A DNA stretch of 64,000 nucleotides from Azolla caroliniana (lineage: Eukaryota > Polypodiophyta), in contig JBHGNT010000103.1 in assembly GCA_043228905.1 (NCBI GenBank), positions 1-64,000 on the forward strand, in the 5' to 3' direction. Made by a program: the position numbers and the translations under genes. This document shows positions 30,679 to 42,040 of the stretch, in pieces; within the stretch, counting starts at the first letter, position 1, and every line of letters begins with the position of its first letter. The notes under the pieces were generated by a model, which was given only the letters and a program-made list of their open reading frames with translations, made no database searches and was not told the DNA's origin.

Positions 30679-33649
30679 AATGTGTAAATAAGTTTTGTAT
30701 TATATGTGTAATATTTCATGAGTTTATTTAGGTGTATTTGTATATGTGGCCAAAACTTTACTATTTGTATGTGTATCAGTGCTAGTGGCCAACAAGACTA
30801 GGGCCAATTTTAAGGTTGTGAATCTATGAACCCCTCCATAACCATAAATTCGTAACATTCATCATCATCTATCCTATTGACATGAACCTCATCAAACATA
30901 TATTATTTGAGCCATAGATGACTTGACAATAATTAATTGGTGGAATCTTAGCATATGACAGATTTAAGACAATATCATTAGTTAGGTTAATAAGAAATGG
31001 GAAATTTGTATATGTTCTACAATTTTCTATATTGATGGTTCAATTGTGAAACTTTACAAAGTAGTTAGATAAAAAAAATTAATTCCTTCTTGTTACAAAT
31101 GACATGTATAGTAATAGGAAAATGGCTGATCCGGAATTTCTTATTAGGGTCAAAAAGTTTGCCCAACACTACCTTCAAGTATAAATCTAGTTTTTATCGA
31201 AGATGTGATTCAAAACAACCTTCAATCATTTGCTCTGTTTGTGTAAAGAGGAACACCATTAACTTTTGATCTTGTGGAAAAGAGAAAAGATTGCATATTA
31301 TTGTTGCTAATGTAAAATAATAATAAACCTTAATCTACTTATTATGTTTCCTTGAGATTGTGATCATCTTACTCATTTAATTCTTCACGATGGTGTAAAT
31401 TTTTTTCTTCAATAATTTGTGTCCATGATTATTACTATTGTGTAAATACTCAAACTTCTCAAACTAAGGTCAAATCTGTATTAGGCAAAGAAACCCAAAT
31501 TGCCGAACCCACTAGAAAACTTTGCCATGTGCTTTTATCTTATTGCTTGCCACCGTCATGACAACTTTCTAGTGCTTCCACTTACAAGAATTTCGTGCAT
31601 TATTTTATGTATTCCCTTTCAAATCAGCTTAGCTATCAATGTACTATATTGATCAAGATGTAGATCTCATCCGCACAAGCTATAGTTAAACATATAATTT
31701 CCTTGCTTTTCATATGTCCTTGTAAGCCATAGAATTTAATAAATATTCAATTTGTGAGATATACATAGCAATGATACAAAATAGTTTAACCATTCTTATC
31801 AACAATTTTTATTATGAAAATAGGAATAGTGAAGGACGGCACACACCTAAATATTTTCTCTTTATTTATTATTCCAAGGTTATTTGGCCTCGCTTCTTCT
31901 ATGTAGTAAGGATCTAATGTGCTGCATTAAGAGTTGCGGGGTCTGAATGAGATTAAATTTAGTTGTGATCATTCCCTCGTATTTCGTAGATGTGTATTGT
32001 GGCCTCATTGTTAGACTGGATGCGAAGGGTTATATATGAAAAGGGAAAAAACGCTATCTTGTGAATCAAGTGCTTGGCTACAATTAGAGTTGTTTAACAA
32101 TTTAGCAACAAACTTCAAGAGAGTAGTTGTTGTGTCCTTCAATTACATCCCCGGGAAACTCCAAACGATGAAATAATATGATGAGGCTCACAAACTACTT
32201 TGACCTTCAAAGAATACCACAATTTTCTCTATGCGCATGGCCATATATAGATCATGGCAATGAAATTGCATGTAAATTAGAGATAAAGTACTACAAAAAA
32301 TAATACAATTGATTATCAAAGCCTACTTGAGTGCACTCTTGTAGAATGGTATGTGTGCATGCAATAATTATACAAAAATGTTGACACTTGGCTGTTGGTG
32401 TTAGATGAGGGCACATCGAGAACCCCGCTTACTATTGTCATGATTTAAAAGTTTGTCCTAAGCAAGGAAAAAGACATGAGCCATATATTTTGTATGATAT
32501 GGGCACACGGAAATCCTTTACCATCCCCAAATTTAGCCTTCTAGGCACCAAAATCTTTAGGTATTAGGGTACTTGATGAGTGGTTTAACAAGCTTGTCAC
32601 ATTTAGTCGTGGACACAATCATACATGAACATGCCCCTCAATTGATTCAAGTCAAAAGACTTTATTTAAATAGGCTTTGTTATTATGGTGATATCAAAAG
32701 ATAAACACGGTCAAGTTATCATAGTTCGATGAGTCTTTTTCTTTGTTCAATTGGAAACAAAACACCACCACGTGAAGATGAAGGAAATTAGAATTTTGAG
32801 TCAAGTGCAAACATGAAGATGAAGGAAATTTGAAAATTAGAGCATCTAATTATTCTTATTAATGTCTAACTCTCCATCTGGTAAAAATAGCGTGTTGAAG
32901 GAACTTTAATCTAATGAGGTTAAGAATGAGTATTGGATATCATGTTGCCAAATGGTCTTCAATCAACCCACTCTAAATGATTTCTTCTTAATGCATTCTC
33001 TCAAGCAAGTCATTGTATGATTGTCTCTTGCTTCCTTGATTTTTCCCTTGACAACTTTTAGATTTTTTGTAAAGCAAAATATATCCCAATGAATATCCAA
33101 AGAACTTTCATTGCTCTTTAATTTAACAGTATCTTTTATCACCCATACATATAGCATATAAATTACAAGTCATAAGAAATATTAGGAGCGTTATGACAAG
33201 TCTCTTGTCTTAATTGGTGGATGTCCTCTTTTGGTTTGACCTTTTTTTCTATATTTAATTAGTTGATTAACACGTGGTTAAATATACATGGTTGGATGAA
33301 AGGTACGTCATGTTTTGCTTTAAGAGCAATGGAATGATATTTCTATTAAGTAAGTAGCTTTTTGCATGTGCAATGGGATAAGATGTTTCCATCAATTTTG
33401 TCCTTTCTATGCTCTGTAGGAGAATCAAGTGAATTGAAGTAATAACTTGTATATAATAAACTGTGAACCTCTCGACTTTTACTTACTCTGGGGAATCAAT
33501 GCAATTTAGGTCTTCGAGTCTTAATGGTTGAGTTTGGGCCCTGGGGTGTATTCATATATTTTCGGTGCTAACACCCATAAGGCCCCCATTTCATTATAGA
33601 AATAGTAGTGGGAGCATTACTACTCACCACCAACACATGCGAATACGAT

Positions 33650-33755
33650 TACAACTCACCACGATAACATATATCTATGTATACAATTACAACTCACCAC
33701 GACAACATATATCTATGTATACCATTACAACTCACCAAGACAAAATATATCTATA
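33650..33755 (+). repeat. Minisatellite, about 36-37 bp unit, three copies
   Basis: Successive copies of a unit that begins ATTACAACTCACCACGA and ends CATATATCTATGTATAC (33650-33686, 33687-33723, 33724-33755). The last copy is degenerate; a partial ATTACAACTCATCA follows. Confidence 0.85.
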
Positions 33756-34024
33756 GCATTACAACTCATCAATGACATGTAAAAGAAAAGAAGATAAAAG
33801 TTCACATTGTAAAGAAACAGAATGTGTAAATGTAGGTAGGGTATTTGTCAATTGTCATTTATTATTGTTAATTATTGTTGTGCCCTTAGCTTAGTAACGA
33901 TAGAGGGGCATTGTTTCGAATTTAGGCAAAAGTAGAGAGATAACTTGCAAAAAGTAGAGAGAGGGAAACTGAGTGATAGAAGAAGAGAAGGGAAGAGAAG
34001 GTTTGGATGCTTCCCCAGTCCTGT

Positions 34025-36349
34025 TTACACTCCAAGGGACCAATAGCCTTTCCCGGCAGTGGCGGACGGAGACCGGACATTGTCGAACCATGCCCAATAA
34101 GTAGGGTTAAACACTGCCGGCGAGGCCGGCACGGTCCGAGGAGTGAATGGTCCAGCCGACCGGCGCCACCCTTCTAAGCATTTCAGCAAAGGTATTAGGA
34201 GCTTGCCCTCGAGGAACGTGATGAAAACCTTCTCAATGTCCTCCCCTGGGCTCCTTGTCGCGGTACCCCTAAGGAGATCGGTACCTAGTTCGGTCCTCAC
34301 TAGCTTGTACAAGGGGTAGGTTCGGCACTTTTTGATCCGGTTTGGAACGGCGTAGTCGCCCGAATCATAGCGTTCCCTAGCCTTGGGGATCTCCTCATCA
34401 AGGAGCGCTTTTAGGTTTGCCTCGAAGGTCGGGATCTTCTTGAATAGCTCGGGCACCGATGTTTCGTCATTCGATGATGCTTGTGACTTTAGGGCTTGCT
34501 CGACCAACACCTCTCGGAGTTGTAGCATTAGAGAATAGGCAGGATTGGACGCATTGTCGATGTAGGAGAACACGGGCTGGTGCTCGACAACTTGCAAGAG
34601 CTCCTTCTCCGAGAATTTGGTCGGGAAGGGCGAGCCCTTGTCGGTGGCATTGAGATCATCATGGAAAGTGGATGTGATGGCCTTCTCCACAAGCTTCTTC
34701 ACCACTTCCTTCATGTTCTCTTCCAAGTGTCGGAGATCCACGGCTTGGCAGAGTGCGATCAAGTAGGTGGACGACATGAGCTTGAGGATCTCGACCGCCT
34801 CGGCTGACTTCCGGGCCGAGATGAGGCCGAGGGAGTTCACATCTTGGTTGTGTTGTTCCGCACTTTGGACGTGAGTTGTCACGGGGTTAGCAAGGTATTG
34901 GAGCTCGGAGCAATATGCGGCCATTGCGATCTCCGCACCCTTCATGCCATAGTCGAGGCTCGGGTTGGGCCCCCCTGAGAGGTTGGAGGGTAGGCCGGAG
35001 TTGTAGTAGTCGCAAACGAGCTCCGAGAATTGGGCGAACATGAGCTTACCGATGGCCGCGAGCGCGATCCGGATGTTGTCCATGGACACCCCGATGGGAG
35101 TCCCTTGGAAGTTCCCGCCGTGGAGGGCCATGTCCCGTGACACATCGATGAGAGGGTTGTCGTTCACCGAGTTGATCTCTCGCTCGATCGCGTGTGTAGC
35201 GAACCTTATCACCTCCACCTGGGGGCCGAGCCACTGGGGCGAGGTACGCAACGCGTACCGGTCTTGCTTCGGCTTCGACAAGGGGTCATTCTCATGGAGC
35301 TTTGCGGCTGCCTTCATGTAGGAGCTCCCTTCGAGCAAGAACTCCATGACCGCGGCGGCCTCGATCTGCCCCGGGTGATGCTTGAGCTGGTGCGTGAGTG
35401 GATCAGTGAACTCGGGCTTCCCTTGCATGACCTCGCAGAAGAGGGCCGACAAGACCTCGGCCAGGAGGACCAGGACATTGGAGTCGAAGCAAACGTGGGA
35501 TGCGACCGCGGCCCCAACCGAGGTCCCATTGACTAGGGCCAATCCTTCCTTGGGTTGGATCTCGAAGGGCTCCTCGATCCCCGCCAGCTTTAGGGCCTCG
35601 ATCGCCTTGAGCTCGCGGCCATCGGGCACCACAGCCACCGAATTCGGCCTCGCGGTGATGAGCCCGGCAATGTAAGAGAGCGGCACAAGGTCCCCGGATG
35701 CTGTGATCGTACCGCGGAGCGGGATCTTCGGTATCACATTGGCGCAGATCAGCTTCCTCATTGCATCCAGGATCGCCCACCGGATGCCCGAGTAGCCTTG
35801 CATCAATGTGTTCGTCCGGACGAGCATGGCCGCACGCGCGTACTTGATGGGCAAAGTGCAGCCGTCCGACGGGCGGGCGATGACCCCTGCGTTGAGGAAG
35901 CGTATCAGCTCCTTTTGTAGATCAGTGGCTTGTGTTGTCCGGCGGTGTGAAGTGGCCCCGAACCCCGTCGTGACCCCGTAAGTGTCGGTCCCCTTTAGAA
36001 TGTTGTTGAGGACCCAGTTGGAGCTCTCGTCCACACGAGCCTTGGCTTCGGCTTCATCGAGCTCGACCACCACGGATGCGCGTTGCGTGATGGCCGTGAC
36101 TTGGCCGACCGTGAGGCTACTCCCCCGTAGGACCACTGACTCGGTCTCCAGGAACTGGCGAACCATGCCTCGCACCTCATCGAAGTGGCTCGACTGGAGT
36201 GCCTCCGCGGCCTTCACCCAATGGGGGGGCTTCGCCACAGGGCCATCGATGAAGAGCGCATTCACACCGGCCACAGGCAACGGCAATGTGGGCGGGCGAC
36301 GGAGCTCAGACAGCTTGGACTCCGCGGTAGAGTTGTTAGTGGTGGCCAT
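34025..36349 (-). CDS. PAL: Phenylalanine ammonia-lyase (EC 4.3.1.24), intronless
   Basis: Encodes 774 residues in one uninterrupted frame. The enzyme removes ammonia from L-phenylalanine to give trans-cinnamate, the entry step of phenylpropanoid, lignin and flavonoid synthesis, as a cytosolic tetramer. Visible features: [14 protein letters not shown] (catalytic Tyr124), FLNAG with Phe151 (the position that favours Phe over Tyr), [16 protein letters not shown] with Ala217-Ser218-Gly219 that cyclises to the MIO cofactor, [26 protein letters not shown] (396-400) and [13 protein letters not shown]. The start is ATG 36349 in CCATGGC context; the 43 in-frame codons upstream are low-complexity leader. 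It lacks the intron usual in angiosperm PAL genes. After the family's usual end (near KCLEGW) it has roughly 38 extra residues ending GKGYWSLGV. All motifs are intact, so it is probably functional. Confidence 0.97.
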   Translation of the reverse strand: MATTNNSTAESKLSELRRPPTLPLPVAGVNALFIDGPVAKPPHWVKAAEALQSSHFDEVRGMVRQFLETESVVLRGSSLTVGQVTAITQRASVVVELDEAEAKARVDESSNWVLNNILKGTDTYGVTTGFGATSHRRTTQATDLQKELIRFLNAGVIARPSDGCTLPIKYARAAMLVRTNTLMQGYSGIRWAILDAMRKLICANVIPKIPLRGTITASGDLVPLSYIAGLITARPNSVAVVPDGRELKAIEALKLAGIEEPFEIQPKEGLALVNGTSVGAAVASHVCFDSNVLVLLAEVLSALFCEVMQGKPEFTDPLTHQLKHHPGQIEAAAVMEFLLEGSSYMKAAAKLHENDPLSKPKQDRYALRTSPQWLGPQVEVIRFATHAIEREINSVNDNPLIDVSRDMALHGGNFQGTPIGVSMDNIRIALAAIGKLMFAQFSELVCDYYNSGLPSNLSGGPNPSLDYGMKGAEIAMAAYCSELQYLANPVTTHVQSAEQHNQDVNSLGLISARKSAEAVEILKLMSSTYLIALCQAVDLRHLEENMKEVVKKLVEKAITSTFHDDLNATDKGSPFPTKFSEKELLQVVEHQPVFSYIDNASNPAYSLMLQLREVLVEQALKSQASSNDETSVPELFKKIPTFEANLKALLDEEIPKARERYDSGDYAVPNRIKKCRTYPLYKLVRTELGTDLLRGTATRSPGEDIEKVFITFLEGKLLIPLLKCLEGWRRSAGPFTPRTVPASPAVFNPTYWAWFDNVRSPSATAGKGYWSLGV

Positions 36350-36409
36350 GGTTGTCCAAAACAAACAAATTGAGGCTAGATGATGGAAGAAATGGTTCAA
36401 TGATGTATA

Positions 36410-36443
<34 letters not shown>

Positions 36444-36520
36444 AAGGAGAGATTCACAAGACAAGGTGAGCACTTCACAAGTGTTCCCCATTGTTTTTCT
36501 TTTTAAGGAGGTTCTTTGCT
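36350..36520 (-). promoter_or_regulatory. PAL 5' leader with (GA)n/(GT)n microsatellite and TATA-like site
   Basis: Plus-view (GT)7 at 36411-36424 and (GA)n at 36425-36441 read as CT and AC repeats in the leader. CT-rich leaders are common near plant transcription starts. A weak TTAAAAAG lies further upstream near 36503-36510. The transcription start is not determined. Confidence 0.4.
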
Positions 36521-38120
36521 TGGACTAGTCTCATGGAGGACCCGGTCCAAGGCACAAATGGTATTCACAAGATCTTATGTGTTCGTTCTTTCACACACTT
36601 CTAATACAAACAAAACGTTATACCCCCAAGGCCCACACCCCCTTTACACTTTCTAATCCAAAGCAAGACTAGTCCTAGTCTTCCATTTGAACACATTGGT
36701 GCTACCACTTGCTCTTTCCCTTTGTACCCATCATCAATTTGTGTTTTTGTTGCTTGAATGCTACGGTTGATGTGATTCTCCACATGCCTCTCATCATCCA
36801 ATTATTTGCACCATTGCAATTCCCGTTCGATGTTGCCTCGTTGTTAGAAACCTCCACCTTCAAAATGCCCCTCTCACTTGGTCTCAAACCTAAACCCATT
36901 CTCTGTCGTGGCAATGAATAGAACCTTGTGAGAGCACAAGGAATGGTCATCCTACAATTGTTGACATGAAAATACATCCCAATGGAGAATTGTGTGTTGA
37001 GTATGCAAAAATCATCGTGAACATCCCATAAGGCAACATGAGGAAAGGTCTTCCTTCACTTCCAAATTGTGTTTATTAAGCGTACATTTCTCCGGGAATG
37101 ATTAATAGGTGGTTATGCTATATCATTAACGTGGGGATAGGAAAATGTAAACTTGGTCTCGTGACTTGTCAACTTACAAAATTCTTTTGCACATGGAATG
37201 TTGTTATGCGATTTCAAATTTCACATGTCACCATCCTTTCTTAGAAACTCCGTCTCTCTCTCTCTCTTGATTATTTGTCAATGTCCTAGTTAAAGTATGT
37301 TTCTTGACACTCAAAGACTGTAGCAACAAAGAGAGGTGTCACCACCCTTGAAATATAAGTGAACCATGGATGTTATCTTTAAGATTGAATCTATAAATCT
37401 TTGATGTAGGATGTCCAAACAAATAAAACTTACAAAGATCTAGAAGTAAGTTATCCAAAGATCTTACTCATTTTATAGATCAAATGACATTCCATGAACC
37501 ATCTCTTGATATAATTTAGAGTCAAATTAGTGTGATGGGACTCATGCATATAAAAGCATTTACATCTAGTGATAAATCAATTAATTGTGACTTCCACATG
37601 TTACCAAATACATAGAATACTTGAAGAAGAAGATTATTCGTATTGAATCCCTAAAACATGTGAGGGATAATATTTGAAGAAGAAGAATATTCATATTGAA
37701 TCCCTATAACATGTGGGGGATATCAATGACTAATTATAGAGTATTTAGGTATAAATAATTTTTACATGAAGATAACTAAATGTTCACATTGAAGCACTTT
37801 CATTTTTCTGTGATACCATGGTATTTTCTTGGCAACTTCTTTACAATGTATCATTTCATTTTGAGAATCCTAGAATTGAAAGTTTTATTTAAGGTTATAT
37901 TTGAGGAGCATTTGCAAGCATAATTGGAAGGCTTTTTTTATGTTTACAACAATTTGGATGTTTTAACTTTTAACTATGCTTTAGTAACTCATGTCTCTTC
38001 CATTTTGTATAATATACACTAATTAATTTATAGAACACAATAGGTCACATTGTGCTTTGCAAGAATGAGTACTAATACTCTATATGTATATGTTCGACAA
38101 ATTGTTAAAATGCTTCCCTC
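36521..38120. other. Intergenic DNA upstream of PAL
   Basis: No coding region is supported. Contains a 53-bp imperfect tandem duplication (37621-37723). The 1-2 kb next to PAL would hold its promoter; I did not identify reliable AC-type (ACCAACC-like) elements by eye. Confidence 0.5.
37621..37723 (+). repeat. Imperfect tandem duplication, about 53 bp
   Basis: TTGAAGAAGAAGATTATTCG at 37621 recurs as TTGAAGAAGAAGAATATTCA at 37674, and both continue into TATTGAATCCCTA(A/T)AACATG. Confidence 0.85.
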
Positions 38121-39330
38121 CCTCTATTTTTGTTTAATGTCTTTTTTAATCCCTCCACCTTCCACTTAATTTTCATTCTACCCCTCCTTATTTAGTACTA
38201 ATTCTCCCGCTACCCTTCCCCTTTTCCCTTCTATTTTGTCTCACTCTAACCTCCTATTTCTCCCCCTGTGTTTTAATTCATTTAGTTACTTTTTCACTCT
38301 ATCCCTCCCTTTTCCTTTCAAAATTTTCCTCCTACCCTTCCCCCTTGCTTATCTAATTTTTCACTTCACCCCTCCCCCCTATTGATTTCTAAAATTCACT
38401 CTACCCCTCTTTTTCTAAAATTCATTCTACCCTCCTTTGACTTCTACCTTTTTACGTTCTACCCTTCCTTTCTCTTTTCTAAATTGTACTCTACCCCTCT
38501 CTCTCTCTTTCACTAATTTCCCTCTACCCCTACCCACTTGACATCTAACTCCTATTTCAACTCCCTCTCCCTTTTCAATTTTTTAATTTTCTCGTTTTAC
38601 CCACCCTCCCGCTAGTTTTCCTATTCCCACTCTACGCCTCCCTCTTTCACTAACTCTATTCTACCCCCTCGCCCCTTATTTCTAATTTTTACCCCTCCTC
38701 CTTTGTTTCTTCTAAATGTCACTTTAACCTCCCCTCTTTAACTTTAATTTCATTCTACCCCTCAAACTTCTCTAAATTTTTCTTCCTACTCTTGCCCCTT
38801 TTTCTAAATTTCAATCTACCCCTCCCCCTTCTTTTTTCTAGATTTTCACTTATACCCATCCCTCCTATTTTTCTGTGATCACCCTACCCCTCCCACCTCG
38901 TTCCCAATTATTACTTTACCCCTCCCTCTTTCAGTAATTTTATTCTACCCATCGCAACTTATTTCTAATTTTTGTTTCCTACCCTTCCCTACTTATTTCT
39001 AATTTTATTTCCTAACCCTCCCCCTTTCATTCTTCTAAATCTCACTCTACCCTTTCCTCCAATTTAATTTCCATGTCACTTCCTACCCCTCCCCCCTTAC
39101 TTCTAAATGCATGCTCTCTGCCCCTCCCCTCTCATACCCCATCCTTTTTTCAAAGATCTCTATAAAATCTTTCCCTACCCACCACTATACATCACCCTCC
39201 CTAACTCCCACATCACACATTTTCAAATAACCCCATAAAATGTTTTACCCCCCCACCAAATCCATCACCCCCGTGAACTCCCACATCATAAAATTTGAAA
39301 CCTCTCTCTCTCTCTCTCTCTTATCCCTTA
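38121..39330 (+). repeat. Pyrimidine-rich tract with CTACCCCTCC-type words
   Basis: About 1.2 kb almost free of G on the plus strand, made of irregular repeats of TCTACCCCTCCC and TTTCTAATTTT-like words. It leads into a (TC)n run (39303-39321), a TATATAAA and a hammerhead. The same succession, on a smaller scale, follows the PLE at 2672-2946, so it may be an expanded PLE untranslated region. No coding. Confidence 0.7.
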
Positions 39331-39337
39331 TATTCCC

Positions 39338-39345
39338 TATATAAA
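39338..39345 (+). promoter_or_regulatory. TATA box upstream of hammerhead 2
   Basis: TATATAAA, 36 bases before the CTGATGA core, matching the layout at 2867-2905. Confidence 0.5.
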
Positions 39346-39362
39346 CCCCTCAAATTCTACAC

Positions 39363-39416
39363 GGTCGTGTGCACTGATGAATTCCTTAGGAGCGAAACTA
39401 GTTTGCCACATTGACC
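39363..39416 (+). ncRNA. Hammerhead ribozyme, second copy
   Basis: Core CTGATGA is at 39374-39380 and GAAA at 39394-39397. Stem II is TTCC (39382-39385) with GGAG (39389-39392) and a TTA loop, but its innermost pair is an A·C mismatch (39381 with 39393). Stem III is the two-pair AC/GT helix, as in copy 1. Stem I pairs GCA/TGC, then GTGT/ACAT after a bulged C, then GGTC/GACC after a bulged T. Predicted cleavage is after T39403. The stretch GAAACTAGTTTGC is identical in both copies. The mismatch may reduce activity. Confidence 0.75.
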
Positions 39417-39518
39417 ATTTATTTGTATTACCTTTTAAGTTTCTTAATATGAATTGGTTTTTAGTGTATCTCTCTCTCTCTCTAAACTTTGTATATATAT
39501 TTCTCTCTCATCTTTGTA

Positions 39519-39552
<34 letters not shown>

Positions 39553-39730
39553 TTGTGTTCTTTAGCTAACACTCTCCCTCTCACATACACCCACCGATTG
39601 TATACAACTCGCACTTCTTGCATCATCCTCATGGTCTAAAACTCGCAATGCATGTAATCCATGTAATGTATGATAGTTGTTTGGTGCACGTGTGCTACAT
39701 GTGATGCATGATATCCTGTACTGGTTTTCG
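39417..39730. other. CT/AC microsatellites and LTR-like remnant
   Basis: (TC)n and (AC)n runs at 39472-39560 are followed by sequence rich in GCATGTAATGCATG-like words that resembles the middle of the gypsy-F LTR (about 48540-48620). No gene seen. Confidence 0.45.
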
Positions 39731-40262
39731 AGGGTATTGTCCAGTACCAACACCAAGTCTCCTTCTTGGATCTTTCATGAATGTAGTCTTTTCAGTTTGT
39801 CAAATCTTGCTTTGTTCTTGACCCAAGCTTCCTTAAGCTTCTTAGTGCTCAACCTTTTCTACATGTTCTATTTGACATTGTAGTTGTTGGATTCAAATAG
39901 CCAGCAAGTCTTCTCTACTCATTTCTGACTTCCATGAGAGCACCGCACATGTAGAGATTTTCTCTTCAATTGGCCAATTGTATGTGGTCTTGTCAGCCCA
40001 CAACCCATATTGGAAGACCTTCGGTACTCTACCTTTGCATGCCTTTGCAAGTGCCTTGACTATTGGGCCATGTCCTCTTTCTATCTTCCCATTCATCTTA
40101 GGATTATATGAAATTGTCAATGATAGCCGAATTCCAATCTTTCGGCTTCGTCAGAATTGGGCTCGCCACTATCGGCCATTATCTTTCCTATACACCCACA
40201 CCTATACACTATATCCTCAAGTATAAATGACATATTGTTGACGTGGCCTTTGATCTTAGTGT
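39731..40262 (-). pseudogene. gypsy-F-family relic: integrase C-terminal part
   Basis: Minus strand reads ISYNPKMNGKIERGHGPIVKALAKACKGRVPKVFQYGLWADKTTYNWPIEEKISTCAVL, matching YNPEANGKVERGHGPIVKALAKACRGRV of the intact integrase with internal losses. The catalytic Glu region is kept. It is interrupted at 40262 by a chromovirus LTR; the same gene resumes at 42820. The part 39920-40262 is duplicated at 42041-42383. Confidence 0.85.
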
Positions 40263-40697
40263 TGTCAGGAACAGTACTAAGACAGAGAAGGAATTAGTAC
40301 TAAACGAAGGATTAGTACTATGAGAGGTGTAGAACTTCTTTGAGAGAAGGAAGAAGTGAGCGAGACGGAGAGAAAGAGAGAGATCGAGAGAGGGAGAGAG
40401 TGATGATAAGAAAGATATGTATTATGTGAAGAGAATATACAATGGTGGCTAAAAGGCTTAAGACTGGCATTGAACCAATTTGGTTCAACATAATGCCTAG
40501 TGCCCTCTTTTATAGTGTTTTCAGGAGTAATCCTAAAGCTTCTAGAATGTTCCAGAGAAATCTGGAATATACATTAATTTCCTATAGTAAAATGTAAATG
40601 AAAATAATATCCTACGTATTACAATAGATGATCTAATGGTCAAGAGCTCGACCCATATACCTAAGGTCATGGGTTCGAGTCTTGCCATATCATGACA
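40263..40697 (-). repeat. Chromovirus LTR, copy A (435 bp)
   Basis: Inverted termini TGTCAGG...CATGACA. Flanked on the left by AGTGT. On the minus strand it is the 3' LTR, preceded by a polypurine tract AAAGGGAAGATAG (40698-40710). Near its plus-strand right end are box A-like and box B-like words (see the tRNA-like entry). Confidence 0.9.
40630..40690 (+). other. tRNA-like segment inside chromovirus LTR A
   Basis: GATCTAATGGTCAAGAGC (box A-like, 40630-40647) is followed 23 bases later by GGGTTCGAGTC (box B, 40671-40681). This spacing and order are those of a tRNA internal promoter, but the stems are too weak for a functional tRNA. The same segment is in LTR B at about 42752-42812. Confidence 0.5.
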
Positions 40698-42040
40698 CTA
40701 TCTTCCCTTTAAAACAACGAGTGTCACGAGTCGTCTTGGATTGAGGACCCGGTTTGTGTGGATATTAACGATGGAAGTCTTCAAGAAGAGCACGAGCATT
40801 CGTCACATTCTCAATCGGTTCCCAAGTACGTTCGTTGGGACTATAGCCTAGCCAATCGACTAGATAGCAGAGCTTGTTGCGAACAATCTTGGAATCAAGG
40901 ATGGCGGCAACCTCGTACTCCGGCCCATCTTCAAGCTCGATCGGGGGTGGAGGTTGTATAAGACGTCCTGGGATGGTGCTCTCGTGATAGGGTTCAAGGA
41001 GAGAACTATGAAACACCGGATGTATCCGAAGTTGAGGAGGTAGATCGAGACGAAAAGCGACATCATTAATCTTTTTGATAATACGGAAAGGACCTAATCA
41101 CCGATAATCCAACTTCTCACATGGGCAAGTAGTCTTGATGTGTCGTCCTAGCAGCCACACCCGATCTCCAATATTAAAACTGGATGGAAGTCGATGACGA
41201 TCCGCGTAGACCTTGTGTGTTTGTTGAGCTTGTTGGAGATGAGTAGATAAATCCGCTTGTATCTTGCGTAACCGCTCCAAACGATCCTCCGCGCATGGAT
41301 TTGTGGACACCTCTAGGTTTTCAAGTACACTCCACCAGGGGTGACATCCCGTATAAGCATAAAATGGCGTAACTTTAGTGGATGCGTGGATAGAGTTGTT
41401 ATAGGCAAATTCGGCGAACTGGAGAATATTTGCCCAGTCATCCTGATGATAGTTGAGAAAGCACCGCAGATACTGCTCCAACGTTTGATTTGTTCGTTCA
41501 GCTTGGCCATCGGTTTGTGGGTGGTAGCCGGAGGAGAGGTTACAAGTGACCTTGAGCATGTTAAAAAGGTGCTTCCAGAATTTTGACACGAACTGGGGTC
41601 CACGGTCACTGATGATACTATCGGGAAGTCCATGATGCCGACATACTTCACACATGGCAATTTCGGCAGTGTCTTCACTGGAGATCTCCTTAGTACATGG
41701 CAAGAAATGAGCCATCTTCGTATATCGATCGACCACCATTAGAATCGCATTGAACCCCTTAGAGACTGGAAGATCTGTGATGAAGTCTAGAGCAATGGAT
41801 AGCCTTGGCATATGGATGATGCCTTGGCATTTTCGCTTTGCAGCATGTATCACAAGTCCGAACAAAATCCTCGACAAATTGTCGCATACAAGGTCACCAG
41901 AATGATCGTTGTACTAAATCTAATGTTTTAGTACTACCAAAATGCCCAGTTGTATATGTGTCATGACAGTTTTGTACTACTCGAAGGTGGCAAGAACCAT
42001 TAGGAACATACAAAAGTTCTTTAAAGAAGAGTTGTATTTT
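40698..42040 (-). pseudogene. Chromovirus integrase and chromodomain
   Basis: Minus strand, from high to low coordinate: CHDTYTTGHFGSTKTLDLVQRSFW, then IALDFITDLPVSKGFNAILMVVDRYTKMAHFLPC (catalytic D), IISDRGPQFVSKFWKHL (D), GYHPQTDGQAERTNQTLEQYLRC (E), YADRHRLPSSFNIGDRVWL, and a chromodomain EYEVAAILDSKIVRNKLCYLVDWLGYSPNERTWEPIENVTNARALLEDFH. One TGA breaks the frame near 41098 (DYR*LGPF), where the plus-strand copy has CGA. Everything 5' of the integrase is missing and is replaced by a duplicated gypsy-F fragment at 42041. Confidence 0.9.

Larger units (their letters stand above)
30031..34024. other. AT-rich intergenic DNA downstream of PAL
   Basis: No coding region is supported; open frames are short and unconvincing. 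It contains a (TG)n microsatellite at 30655-30678 and a 36-bp minisatellite near 33.65 kb. The part next to PAL (33900-34024, minus strand) would include its 3' untranslated region; I could not fix a polyadenylation site. Confidence 0.6.

Noticed and set aside
33650-33755. CRISPR-like array
   Set aside because: The repeated unit is contiguous with no unique spacers, in plant DNA; a minisatellite.
35046-35780. Open frames on both strands inside PAL
   Set aside because: Shadow frames of a GC-rich coding region; none has recognisable domains, while PAL explains the sequence fully.
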